Shown here piece by piece: positions 45,910 to 56,849 of a stretch of DNA of 64,000 nucleotides; position 1 is the first letter of the stretch, and each line of letters begins with the position of its first letter. The translations under genes were made by a program, and so were the position numbers. The notes beneath the pieces are model-generated. The model saw nothing but the letters and a program-made list of their open reading frames with translations, was not told the origin of the DNA and made no database searches. This stretch comes from Amborella trichopoda (lineage: Eukaryota; Streptophyta; Magnoliopsida; Amborellales; Amborellaceae). The stretch covers positions 3,474,964 through 3,538,963 of the forward strand of contig NW_006494943.1 in assembly GCF_000471905.2 (NCBI RefSeq), given 5' to 3'.

Positions 45910-46902
45910 GTGGCTGAAGTTTATTCACAAAAAAAGAATATAACAAAAATCTATGAGTTTGGCAACTGTTATGTTATTTTACAGGGTTTTCGGGATGAGC
46001 TGAATCACTACCAACCCAAAAACTGCTCCCATTGTGCAAAAGAACATGGAGAAAGGCTGGAACAAAAGATATTAGATGTTTTAGGGGTCCTTAATCCCGA
46101 CTATGAAAATATCAGATCCAATATTTTGGGCGACGAAACTTTACCATCACTTGGGATGGGTTTTCCCTTCTTCAATGTGAAGAAAATCGCCCAAAAATTA
46201 TGGCTGTATCCATTGGTGAACTTGAAAGATCAGCTCTAAGTTCCAACTTTTTTGATAATCGTGGTGGCAACCATAGTGGTGATCGAAGTGGCGGCCGTAG
46301 TGGTAGCTGTAGGGGCTTCCAAACTGATGAAAAAGATATGTTAAAATGTACTCAATGTGGGAAATCTCGGCACACCAAAGAAACATGTTGAGATCTCATT
46401 GGACGCCCTAAACGAAATATATCTAGGGCTTATGCCGATATGACTAATGAGGAGACTGTCATGCCGCAACAACAAGATGTTTCCGGTTATCCACTTCACG
46501 AGTACATTCCTTCTTTACCTGAAGATGATTTCGTGATGATTTCCAAACAAGAGTTTCTTGAACTTAAGCAGGGTACCTCCTCCCATCTTGCCCAATCAGG
46601 TACCTTTGCATCAGCACAACCACCTTTTCATAAATCCTTAGACTCCTTAGATTATTGATTCAGGAGCCACTGAATATATGACCGGTATGTCCAATATCTC
46701 TTCTACTTATGCTACATGTTATCGTGACTCTGTAAAGATTGCTCATGGATCTCTTGTACCCATTAATGGGAAAGGAACTATTCCCATAACATCCTCCATA
46801 AATATGCTGTCCCCTTTGTGTGTTCCCAAGATATCTCATAATCTCCTATTAGTTGGTTCAAAGATAATGAATTTGTGTTCTTGTTCTGCCAAAAAGGGAT
46901 GA
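45910..46902 (+). mobile_element. Copia element: gag and protease remnants
   Basis: 45910-46240 has VLGVLNPDYENIRSNILG, typical of copia gag. 46330-46390 has the zinc knuckle CTQCGKSRHTKETC (C-X2-C-X4-H-X4-C) after a Gly/Arg/Ser-rich run. 46655-46665 has IDSGAT, the retroviral-type aspartic protease motif, followed by 46678-46902. It is broken by stops (for example TGA after the knuckle). It belongs with the fragments at 47560-48500 and 50440-52110. Confidence 0.82.
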
Positions 46903-46904
46903 GT

Positions 46905-47500
46905 TGCAGATTCCTAACTTTCTCTTCCAACTTAATCAAAGAAAGCCCTAAGGTATGCATCAGTGGAATTGGAATGATGAGCAATTGGAGTAGATTGAGA
47001 TAGAACAGCCTATTTCTTTTTTATTTCTTTTTATTGTATGTATATTGTAATTCTACAAAAACAGAAAGACTACTTGCCTTACTATGCTGGTTATACTAAG
47101 AAAACTCCCCATACTAACATTGAAACTCTTTCGTAAGTTTCATTTTTGAAACACCACCTATTCCACTGGCACAAGAATGTATCCTAGGTACAGGCAACTA
47201 TTTCAGTCGATTTTTTTATTGATTTATTGCTTATTGATTTTTATTTAACTTCATATATTTATCTACTTAATATAAATATCATAGTTCTATTGATTTTCAA
47301 TTTTATTTTCAATCATTATTCATTATTCGTTATTCAATTTCCATATGAAATATTAGATCTACGATTCTACTTAATATAAATATCATAGTTTTCTTGATTT
47401 TCGATTTTATTTTCAATCCTTTATTCATTATTCGTTACTCAATTTCTATATGAAATATTAGATCTCTAATTTAATTGAATAGTTAATAGAAATTGAGAAA
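46905..47500. other. AT-rich insert with 107-bp-class duplication inside copia
   Basis: No copia protein frame is seen here. 47255-47365 and 47366-47472 are near-identical tandem units (CTACTTAATATAAATATCAT ... GAAATATTAGATCT). Base composition is unlike the copia body, so this is probably foreign DNA inserted between protease and GAG-pre-integrase. Organellar origin is possible but unverified. Confidence 0.45.
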
Positions 47501-47559
47501 TTAGTAATCTTCCAAAATCATCGAACTATTGTGCAACCTTTTTCCTATCTTACTGTGTC

Positions 47560-48500
47560 TTTCAAGACTTGATGATGGGGAAGATATTTGGGCATGGTCG
47601 TGAGGATAGAAGGTCCTATTTCTAGAGACATCCAAACAAGTTCCGCTAGAAACTCGAACCACTGCATTGTCAAGCATTGCTAATAAATAATGGGTGCATT
47701 TGTGGCACAACCACGTTGGACATTGGACATGCTTCTCTATCCATCATTTTGCATACCTTGTTTCCTTTTTCCTTTTTCCTTTATCGAGTCAAGTTCAATT
47801 ACAATGTGCGGTTTGTCAGTAGTGGAACACAATAGAATGTCCTTTTAATAAAAGGAGTGATTCTCCCTTCTCTGTTAGTGGATGATTGCACCAGGCTAGC
47901 TAACTTTATTTAATGAAACATAAGGATGAAGTTGCAGGTCTTTTTAAGTTTATGACAAAATGGCCAGAAAACAATATAATGCAAGTCTTAAAGTTCTCTG
48001 TTCTATCTTGGGGGGGGGGCAAAACCTCTAAGGATCTAAGAGTTTACTTGAGGGAATTCTAGATAACATGTCCTTACTCTCAGCAAAATGAAGTTGATGA
48101 GAGAAAAATCGACACTTAATGGGAGTCACTCGAGCTCCCTTGTTTGGAATGAATGCCTTAAAAACTCTTTGGTCTAAGATGGTTCTTCGTATAGCATTCT
48201 TGATAAATCATATGTCATCAAGAGTTCTTCAAGGCAAGTCCCGTATCAAAATACTTCTTCCTGCTACCCCTTTGTTTCTCGTACCTACAAAGTCCTTGGT
48301 AGTGTGTGTTTGTCGATGTTTTTGGTCTTAAAAGAGACAAACTGGACCGGAAAGCCATTACATGTGTATTCTTAGGGTATCTAGCAAATCAAAGGGTTCA
48401 AATGTTATGATCCTGTTAATAAGGTCTATATGTCTCTATGGATGTTACCTTCGTCGAATCTATTCCATACTTCTCTCTTGCTAAACAGCAATGCTCTCTT
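47560..48500 (+). mobile_element. Copia element: GAG-pre-integrase and integrase remnants
   Basis: 47690-47760 reads WVHLWHNHVGHWTCFSIHHF, the degraded GAG-pre-integrase zinc region (LWH...GH). 47870-47900 is RSDSPFSVS-like. Short islands near 48090 read EKNRHL, and 48190-48330 reads AFLINHMSSRVLQGKSRI and LLPATPLF, the copia integrase C-terminal half. Frameshifts and stops throughout. Confidence 0.75.
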
Positions 48501-48923
48501 CAGGGGGAGCACAGTAAACAAAGAGAAAGCAATCCTGCGCCACTACCTTTACCTACTTCAACTCTAATTCCCTTCATTTTTTAAGTTTTTGAGATGTCTC
48601 AAAATGAAGATGGTAATAATCCAATTGCAGTCAAGGAGGAGTTGACATTTTTTTTTTCTTTTTTTCTTTTTTGACATGTTAACAATGGGAATGGAGGGTG
48701 GGACATTATGTTGAGGCAGCAGTTGGTACAACTAGAAGTCCATAATGATTATAACACAAGTGTCGACCTAGAATCAGGTACTGCCCCTTCTCATCCTACT
48801 AGCTTTCGCCTCCCCATTCTCATCCTATTATTTCTTCACCTCCCAATCCAAACACAGTGTCAGATATTGACTTAAAGAATGCATTATGCAATAGTAAGCA
48901 GTCATGCACAAAATATCCTATAC

Positions 48924-50356
48924 GCAATGTTCAAGAAGGCGGAGGCGACTGCCTAGGCGATGGGGGTCTGGGCCGCCTACGCCGGCGCCCAGACCCAAAG
49001 GCAGCTAATGTTTTTTTCTTTTTTAAGTTGGATCCCCCACACCTTCCCCCATTTATTGTATATAATAATTACGCATTAATACTATTTTTTTTGGTTTACC
49101 AATAAATTAATAATTAATATTACATGCAAAAATATTTTCGTAGTTATTATTTTTGGGTTCCCAATAAATCAATTACTATCACATGCAAAAGTCACTTTCG
49201 GATAAATTAGTAATTATGAATTAATACTATTTTTTGGGTTTCCCAATAAATTAATAATTAATGTTACATGCAAAAAAAAATTTCTTAGTTATTATTTTTA
49301 GGTTGCCAATAAATTAATTACTATCACATGCAAAAGGCATTTTCGGATAAATAAGTAACTACGAAAAAATAATTTTTATTTCACAATAAATTAATAATTA
49401 ATGTTACATGCAAAAAGAATTTGCGTAGTTATTATTTTGGTTTTCCAATAAATTAATTACTATTCGATAGAATTTAGGTATGGCACCAATAGGCGATAAA
49501 ATGGGAGAGGACTTCAGCGGACTGACCATGCGTGGCGCCGACCAAGTACAACACCTGTTACGACGTGCAAATTGGTTCAAGTGAAAGGACTGAAAAGGGC
49601 AAAGGGTAGGCCCAAAAAGACGTGGTTGGAAGTAGTCCGAAAGGATAGAATTTATGGCTTCTCTAAGGATATGGCCTTTAATAGAGCAGAATGAAGAACC
49701 AGGATTCATGTAGCTGACCCCAATTAATTGGGGAAAGGCTAAAATGATGATGATGAATAAATTAATTACTATCACATGCAAAAGGCATTTTCGATAAATT
49801 GGTAATTACAAATTAATACTATTTTTTTGGTTTCCTAATAAATTAATGATTAATGTTACATGCAAAAAGCATTTGCATAATTATTATTTTTAGGCTCCCA
49901 ATAAATTAATTACTATCACATGCAAAAGGAATTTTCAATAAATTAGTAATTACAAATTAAAATTATTTTTTTTACTTCCCAATAAGTTAATAATTAATGT
50001 TATATGCAAAAATTATATTCAATAAATTAATAATTATGAATTAATAATATTTTTTGGTATATCAATAAATTAATAATTATGAATTAATTATATTTTTTGG
50101 TATATCAATAAATTAATAATTAATGTTACATGCAAAAAGAATTTTCGATAAATTGATAATAAAGAAATATTATCTTTTGATTTACCAATAAATTAATAAT
50201 TATTGTTACAAGAAAATTACAAATTAATAATTATGAATTAATTACGATATTTTCAAGGCGACGCCTTGGGTACCTAGCTTTTTCCGCCTCTCCACCTTGA
50301 CCACGCCTAGGCGTTTTTTGAAAAAGTCCACCTAGGCGGCTGACTTTTTGTTCATT
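48924..50356. mobile_element. TIR element with AT minisatellite interior, inserted in copia
   Basis: Left end GCAATGTTCAAGAAGGCGG, right end reversed AATGAACAAAAAGTCAGCC. GC-rich CCTAGGCG words lie just inside both ends. Flanks share CCTATAC on each side (7 bp; 6-8 bp depending on how the ends are drawn), and the copia reading resumes beyond it, confirming insertion. The interior (49020-50260) is a degenerate array of units with AATAAATTAATAATTAATGT and TACATGCAAAA, repeating every 140-155 bp. No ORF; probably a non-autonomous hAT relative. Confidence 0.7.
49464..49755 (+). mobile_element. RTE-type LINE 3' tail with 17-bp target duplication
   Basis: 292-bp insertion inside the AT minisatellite. 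Identical 17-mers AATAAATTAATTACTAT flank it (49447-49463 and 49756-49772). Its translation near 49595-49725 gives RAKGRPKKTWLEVVRKDR, then KDMAFNRAE, a stop where Trp is usual, RTRIHVADPN, then a stop. This is the C-terminal end of plant RTE-clade ORFs. It ends in a short ATGATGATGATG tail rather than poly-A, as in RTE elements. 5'-truncated and dead. Confidence 0.88.
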
Positions 50357-50439
50357 GCCTATACTCAACTTTGTTTATTATAATGTCATGTCACCTTCCT
50401 ATTGTGCTTTCCTATCATATGTGTCTATTGTTAGCATTC

Positions 50440-51890
50440 CATCCTATGTAACACAAGCTCTATCACAATCTAAGTGGAAGGTTGCAATGTGGGAGGAAAT
50501 GCAAGCTCTTGAAAGGAATAACACTTGAGAGCTCACTAAACTTCCTAAAGAAAGAGGGTGGTAGGATGCAAGTGGGTGTTGATAGTGAAATGAAAGGCAA
50601 ATGATTGAAAGAGACAAGGCAAGTTTGTTTGCACAAGGTTTTATTTCAGACTCAAGGTATAGATTACAAATAGACTTTTGCCCATGTAGCAAAGTTGAAT
50701 ACTATTAGAATCATTCTCTCTTTGGACGCAAATAAATATTGGTCCTCGCATCAGTTGGACATGAAAAATGCTTTTTTGCATGGAAATCTTCATGAGGGAG
50801 TGTATATAGCCATGGCCCCAAGTGTATATGGACTTAAACAATTGTCAAGACCTTCGTTTGAAAAATTAGGTGAAGCCTTGCTAAGAAGTGGGTTTAAAAG
50901 GAGTAAAGCTGATCATACTCTGTTTGTGAGGACAAATGGTATTGGGGCTATAGCCCTCATAGTGTATATCAACGATATTGTAGTAACAAGGGATAGCTTA
51001 GCAGACATTGAATATCTTAAATGGTATCTCTGTCAATTGTTTGACATAAAAGATTTAGTTCCGCTAAAATATTTTCTGGGTATTGAAGTGGCAAAGTTAA
51101 AGAAGGGAATTGTTATCTCTCAAAAGAAGTATCTGCTGGATTTGTAAAAACAACCTGGAATTGGAATTTTGGGGCCTTGGGTGAATGGATACATGCATAG
51201 AAACCAATCATAGACTTCATGATGGGAGAGTTACCAAAGGATACTAGTCAATATCAAAAGTAAGTGGGCAAGCTTATATATCTTACAGTTACACGACCAG
51301 ATATTTCTTATGTTGTTAGTGTAGTTAGTCAGTTTATGGATGGCCCTCGAAAACCTCATTTAGATGTTGTCGAATGTATCCTAAAGTATCTCAATTCATC
51401 TCCTGATAGAGTATTGTTGTTTACTAAACATGGTCATATGGGTGTTGCAATCTGCACTGATGGAGATTGGGCTGGTTCACAAACTGATAAAAATCAACTA
51501 CAAGTCATTGTACATTTGTTGGTGGTAATCTGATTGTACATTGTTGGTGGGAATCTGGTTTCATGGAAGAGAACAAACCAAAATGTGGTAGCCAGAAGAA
51601 GTGCTGAAGCAGAATAGAATGGCACGTGAAGTACCCTATATTTACCCTATATTGTGACAATGAAATAGCCATTCACATTGCTAAGAACCTTATATTTCAT
51701 GAGAGAATGAAGCATATCAAGATAGACTGCCATTTCATTGGGGAAAGATTGTAGCGAGAATAATTTGTACTCCACATTTGAAATCAGGATCAACTGGTAG
51801 ATATATTTATTGAAGCAGTTGCCCATGATAGACTGCAAGATATAGTTGTCAAGCTAGGCATGATTGACGCCTATGCTCCAGCTTGAGGGG
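50440..51890 (+). mobile_element. Copia element: reverse transcriptase and RNase H
   Basis: 50475-50520 reads SKWKVAMWEEMQALERN (start of RT). 50695-51147 has QLDMKNAFLHGNLHEGVYIAM, VYGLKQLSRPSFEKL and the catalytic region LIVYINDIVV, where the family has YVDD; Val-Asp is replaced by Ile-Asn, so activity is lost. 51264-51500 has GKLIYLTVTRPDISYVVSVV and TDGDWAGSQTDK. 51555-51750 has SWKRTNQNVVARRSAEAE and HIAKNLIFHERMKHI of RNase H. Several stops and short duplications. Confidence 0.88.
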
Positions 51891-51896
51891 GAGTTT

Positions 51897-52110
51897 TGAA
51901 AGTACCGCAATAAATTAAGGACATAAATAGAATAATTGAGTCTCTAGGGCTAAATGTGCGTTATAAACTTACACAAGGGCATTTTCTGCAATTCTGCTCA
52001 TCAGTAATGATATAAAACACATGACTTATCCCAAGAAGGGGATCATCATTTTTCTCTCCCATCTCTCTCTCATGCTCCACCCTTTCTTTCTTTCTTTCTT
52101 TCTTTCTTCA
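51897..52110 (+). repeat. Probable start of copia 3' LTR
   Basis: A purine-rich tract CTTGAGGGGGAG (51882-51893) is followed by TGAAAGTACCGC. This is where a 3' LTR should begin after copia RNase H. An end at CA near 52110, after a (TTTC)n run, is only a guess. No matching 5' LTR was recognised upstream of 45910. Confidence 0.5.
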
Positions 52111-54412
52111 TTCCCTTCCTCCATCAAATACTTGCTGATTATGGTAAATCTAGATTATAATTTTCAACTAGTACAACTAAGAAGTCCCACTCTTCATCGA
52201 TGTTCTCGATATCTTGGTTATCTAACCATACATTTCATAACCGAATGGGATCGGACCTACTTCTAACCACCAAGGACAAGGATCTAGTGCCTGATTGCCT
52301 GTAAAAGAAATTCACAATGGTAGACCCCAACTTCCAGTCATTCCAAACAAGCAATCTGTGCTTATGAGAAAATTGTACTTATCATTAAACAAGATTAATA
52401 ATTTCACACAATTCCACGGGTGAATGCACAAGCAAGAGCAATCTAATAAAACCTGAAAGTTGGCACATGCTAGCGATATTTTTTATCAAAACCATCCTTT
52501 GGAAAGAGAATTTGATAGCATTAAAATCACTACAATGCACCAAAACTTTGAGAACCCATTTCTGTTTGTAGTCTCTCCCTACTCCCTAGATTGTTCAGTT
52601 CATAGACAAACTGCAGTTCACCCTTCGCCACCAACCAACCAATTTAAGCATCCGCCATATCATTTTTCCGATCAACCTAGCCCATTTTTCAATCAACCTA
52701 CCGTCTACTGAACCTGTGCACTTTGCCTAACTGCCCTAAATATTACCCACCTGTGCTAAATTGATAATGATTACAACTACTCTCAGTAATTCTAGTCCAA
52801 TGAATTTTGTTACCCATGATATGAGAATTTGATTACACATCTTTTGCTGATTTTTTTTTTTGGTAACTATATTTTGCTGATTTTAAGGTTTGACGTCCAA
52901 CAACTGAAGTTACCTAGGACTGCCAAACCGTCACCGACAGTTGTTAATTTTAAAGTATGTTCTCCTAAAACTGTCAAAGTACTGTTTGGTTCTTGTTAGA
53001 AGACATTCTATTCAAATTATTGTGCTTCTCAGATATTTTTTGAGGGGTGACAGCCAGACTAGTTTTCAAGTTCACAGAAGTTCAGAAATTAGTTGATTTG
53101 TCCCATTAAGTCAAATCACATTGTTCTTTGTTAGATCAGAGTTAAAATTGTGTTGATATTAGCCTGGCCATATTAATTTTGGAGAAACCCTCAGTTCAGG
53201 GTCAATGATGTAATGATTTTGAGGATACAAAGTCAGTTAACTTAGATTGTAGCACTAGTTGATATCTCTCACTGGATCTCACTCACATGCAGCCTAATAG
53301 TGGACGATGCTTGATACAAAATGAACAACTTCCATGTTTAGTATATTCTTTGTTCTGCCGGCCTCACCATATTAATTTTGGAGAAACCCTCAGTTAAGGG
53401 TCAACGATGTAATGATTTTGGGGATATAAAGTCAGTTAACTTGGATTGTAGCACTAGTTGATATCTCTTGCTGGATCTCACTCACATGCAGTCTAATAGT
53501 GGATGATGCTTAATACAAAATGAACAACTTTCATGTTTGGTATATTCTTTGTTCAGCCTAAGAAACAATATGCTGATTCTAATACTTCTCAGTTCTAACT
53601 TCTAAGCACACGATAAGGATCTAAATCTCCTTGTTGCTGTTTATCCTGTTTGCAGTTAATTCTTCATGTACAAGGCAAATAGTCCTCAGATAACAGGTTA
53701 TGATCTGTTTGTTTCAAACTCTTTGAAACTTTTTAACATCTATTGTGTTGCTTATTTGATTCTAATCTCATTTCAGTTGAAAACTACTGGATCAAAACTA
53801 ACATGTTTTATTCTTATTTAATTTTTGTTACAATGTTTTCTAGATCAAAACTATTGTTATCTCCAAATGAGAAAGCTGATCAGGAAGTGCCACAGAGTTG
53901 GAAAGTTTGTTTACACTGACTATTGATTAAAAACAGCTGATGTGTCAAGTGTTGCTTCTTCCACATCTTCTAGAGCATTTGAAAACTGGCATGTTTGGCT
54001 CCTGAGAATCGAGTACCCAGATACAGATAGACTATGTCATGTGCTTTCTCTTGACCCTCCTCATTCACATTCTGTTAGGTCACATTTGACAATTTAAACA
54101 TGGCGTTTCTCTAGGAATTTGTGGGAACTTGGGAGCCCTGGAAAATGGCTGAAAAGAAAAACTGGTGGGTGGAAGCTGTTAATCCTTGTTTGGTAACCTT
54201 TCTAGGAAAATTGGTGAGGGCAGTTTACCCTGTTTGCAAACCTGGAAAGCTGGAAAAGCTGTCTTAAACCATTCATTATTTGACAAACTGAGATAAGTAG
54301 GCTTCAAGGGAGAGAGAGAAAAGTATGCTCTAATGGGGGGAGAGAGGGGGAGAGAGAGAAAGAGAGGGATATATTTTAGAGAAAGAGAGAGGCTCTAGGT
54401 TAGAGGCCAAGG

Positions 54413-54448
<36 letters not shown>

Positions 54449-54600
54449 ACGACGCCGTAGGAAGACGAAGAGGTAGAGAGAGAGAGAGAGAGGCTTTTGG
54501 GTGGGGGGAGAGCGAGAGAGAAAGGTCCAAGGAAGAGAAGGGTTGCTCCTACAGAGAGAGAAAAAAAGAGTAGGTGCCTAGGGGGGAGAGAGTAGGCTCT
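52111..54600. other. Intergenic, with 199-bp tandem duplication and GA tracts
   Basis: No gene recognised. 53162-53559 is a clean tandem duplication. 54310-54560 is dominated by (GA)n, giving spurious Ser/Leu-rich ORFs on the minus strand. Confidence 0.45.
53162..53559. repeat. 199-bp tandem duplication, two copies
   Basis: Copies start at 53162 and 53361. Shared landmarks include CCATATTAATTTTGGAGAAA, GTAGCACTAGTTGATATCTC and ATGAACAACTT.CATGTTT. About 93-95 percent identity by eye, indicating a fairly recent local duplication. No coding frame. Confidence 0.92.
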
Positions 54601-54985
54601 TTGATGCAGGAGAATAGAGAAAATAGACAAACATTGCAATAAACCATCAAAACAAACCAGATTTGAGTGGATCTGGTCTTTCTGGCACAAAAAAGTGACC
54701 CCAAAACACTAGATAGGGCTTGCTATTACTATTCACAGCCTGATTTTACTGTTCACGCCCCAAAAAGTGTGAGAAACCCTAACAGCCCAAGACTTTATAA
54801 TAAAAAAGACCAAAACTACCCCCACTTAAGATAAAACATTATAAACATCCCCCATAAGACCATTTAATAAAAACATAAAAGATCCCTAAACTACCCACAA
54901 CTTTAAGAAAAACACTAGAAATCACTAAGAGACTGTAAACATAGCAACAAACTAAAAATGAACTCCTTCAAAAAGTCGGGCTTCC
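54600..54985 (-). repeat. Possible LTR portion next to gypsy fragment
   Basis: On the minus strand, after the gypsy integrase end, a purine-rich tract AGGAGGGGAAG (reverse complement near 54984-54994) precedes this segment. That is where a 3' LTR would begin. No second LTR or clear TG/CA boundary is visible. Confidence 0.3.
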
Positions 54986-54999
54986 CCTCCTATATCTCC

Positions 55000-56010
55000 T
55001 TACGATCTTAGGCTGTGGATCATCATAAGGGGGTCATAAAAGGACAGATTGATTGGGTCAAAAGGACCATGAAAACTGTCTTGAATAGTTGAAAGACAAT
55101 TTGGTGCATCCTTCTCACCGGATTGGAAAGAACTTGACCTCAAGTTCAGTTCTTCTTCTATTGCTTCTTTGGGTCCATGGTACTCAAAAAGATCAGCAAC
55201 ATTGAACACATTCGAAGTCTCAATCTCAACAGCAAGGTCGATCTTATAAGCATTACTCCCCATCTTCTTTAGCACTCGAAACACTTTGATCTTCATGTCG
55301 TTCAGCTTGTTTTATTTACCCACAAGATGCCTATCATTGTGTAGATTAACCACCAAATTGCCAACCTGAAACTCTTTGAATCGTCTATGTTTCAGCTTCC
55401 TTGTACTTGGTAGTGGCAATCTCCAAATTCGCTCGAAAATGGTTATTAACATCCTTCATGTGCGCAATCATACTATCTGTATCAAAGTGTCAGTCCCCAT
55501 AGCTAGTCAGAGGGCTCAAATACAGCATATGGATAGGATTCCACTCATACACGACCTCAAATGGGCGCTTACAGGTAAATCTACTACAAGAATTGTTGTA
55601 AGCAAACTTGGCTTTTGGCAAAGCCAAATCCAATAGTCTCTTCTTGTCACCCACTATGCTCCAAAGTAGGTTACCAAGGGTTCGACTAACCACCTAAGTT
55701 TCATCATCAGTCGGTGGATGATAAGCACCGCTAAATTGTAGCTTGATACCCATCTTGCGCCATATAGTTCCCCAAAAGTGGCTAGGAAGTTTGGTATCGC
55801 TATCCGATGTACTCGTTTTTGGAATCCCATAAAGTCTCACCAACTCACAAAAATATAAGTTGCCCACATGAGTTGCATTTGGAGTCTTCTTGCAAGCAAT
55901 GAAATGCACCATCTTTGAAAACTTGTCAACCACAACAAATATAGAGTTTCATTCCTCATTGAGTCCGCAGAAGACCCAACACGAAGTCCATGCTAACATC
56001 TTCCCATGGT
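55000..56010 (-). mobile_element. Ty3/gypsy integrase fragment
   Basis: Minus-strand islands: 55933-55694 reads VDKFSKMVHFIACKKT, LVRLYGIPKTSTSDSD (integrase catalytic Asp) and FSGAYHPPTDDET. 55693-55490 reads SRTLGNLLWSIVGDKK and FAYNNSCSRFTCKRPFEVVY. 55296-55000 reads MGSNAYKIDLAV then NVFNVADLFEYHG, the region before a chromodomain in related elements. Upstream RT and gag are absent and the frame is broken twice. Confidence 0.85.
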
Positions 56011-56849
56011 GCACTAGGAATGGGAAGTGTCGCCTAGTGTGTCCTTGGGAATGGAAAGTGTCCCCATGATGCACTGAGAATACGGTTTTCTCTTGCCCAA
56101 AGTGTCCCCTACTGTGCCCACCATGTAGCTATAAAATAAGGGCCTCTCTAAGAGAACTAGAAGGAATGCATAATTGATTCCCTTGGCGGAGAAACCCCTC
56201 CTCCTGTACCACATAGTCTCCTCCAACTCCACCCTGGCATTGTGCCCAAATCTCTCCAAAATCGGCATCATCAGCATACAAGTCACACAGACACACAAAC
56301 GCTATCACCATAGCTGCTGTCAAGACCCTTGCTGGCTGCGTGCGTATTGGTCAAGGACAAGGCTCACGGACATCCCTTGATGCACCGCCCAATCAATCTG
56401 AGGCCGCACTTGACCCTCCTGCTAGCCTTAAGCATCGCTCAGCAAGCCTCATGAACCAGCCTGGTGCACAGGCAAGCCCCATGCGTGCAGTTATGCCATC
56501 TGGATGCCAGGACCGTGCACTCTTGGATTCAAAGTTCTTTAGGCATCCACCTCTTATTAAGGGGATGATGTAAGCCTTGGGTCAATTGGCGAATAACGGT
56601 GGACAAGGCCTGTGCGCAGGTGCACGAACCTGTGCACCACAGCTTTGCACAAATAAATTGTGGGCTGACTGTGGGTTTAAGGCACCTAGGCTGAGCGAGC
56701 ACCATGTTTAAAATTCAAACGAGCCAAGAGGTGGGTGACGTGGGTGTAACGGCCAAGACGTGGGTCACAAAAATGAAGGCGACAGTTATGGTGCAAGGGC
56801 ATGCTGGCCCATTAAGAGGACTTCAACTCTGACATTCAATCCCTACCTC
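56011..56849. other. Unassigned GC-richer segment
   Basis: GC-richer than its neighbours, with short CATGGTGCACTAGGAATGGG-like repeats near 56010-56080. Small ORFs on both strands resemble nothing known. It may be internal DNA of the adjoining gypsy or LINE element. Confidence 0.35.

Noticed and set aside
54330..54690. Ser/Leu-rich minus-strand ORFs
   Set aside because: Products of (GA)n repeats; no protein family resemblance.
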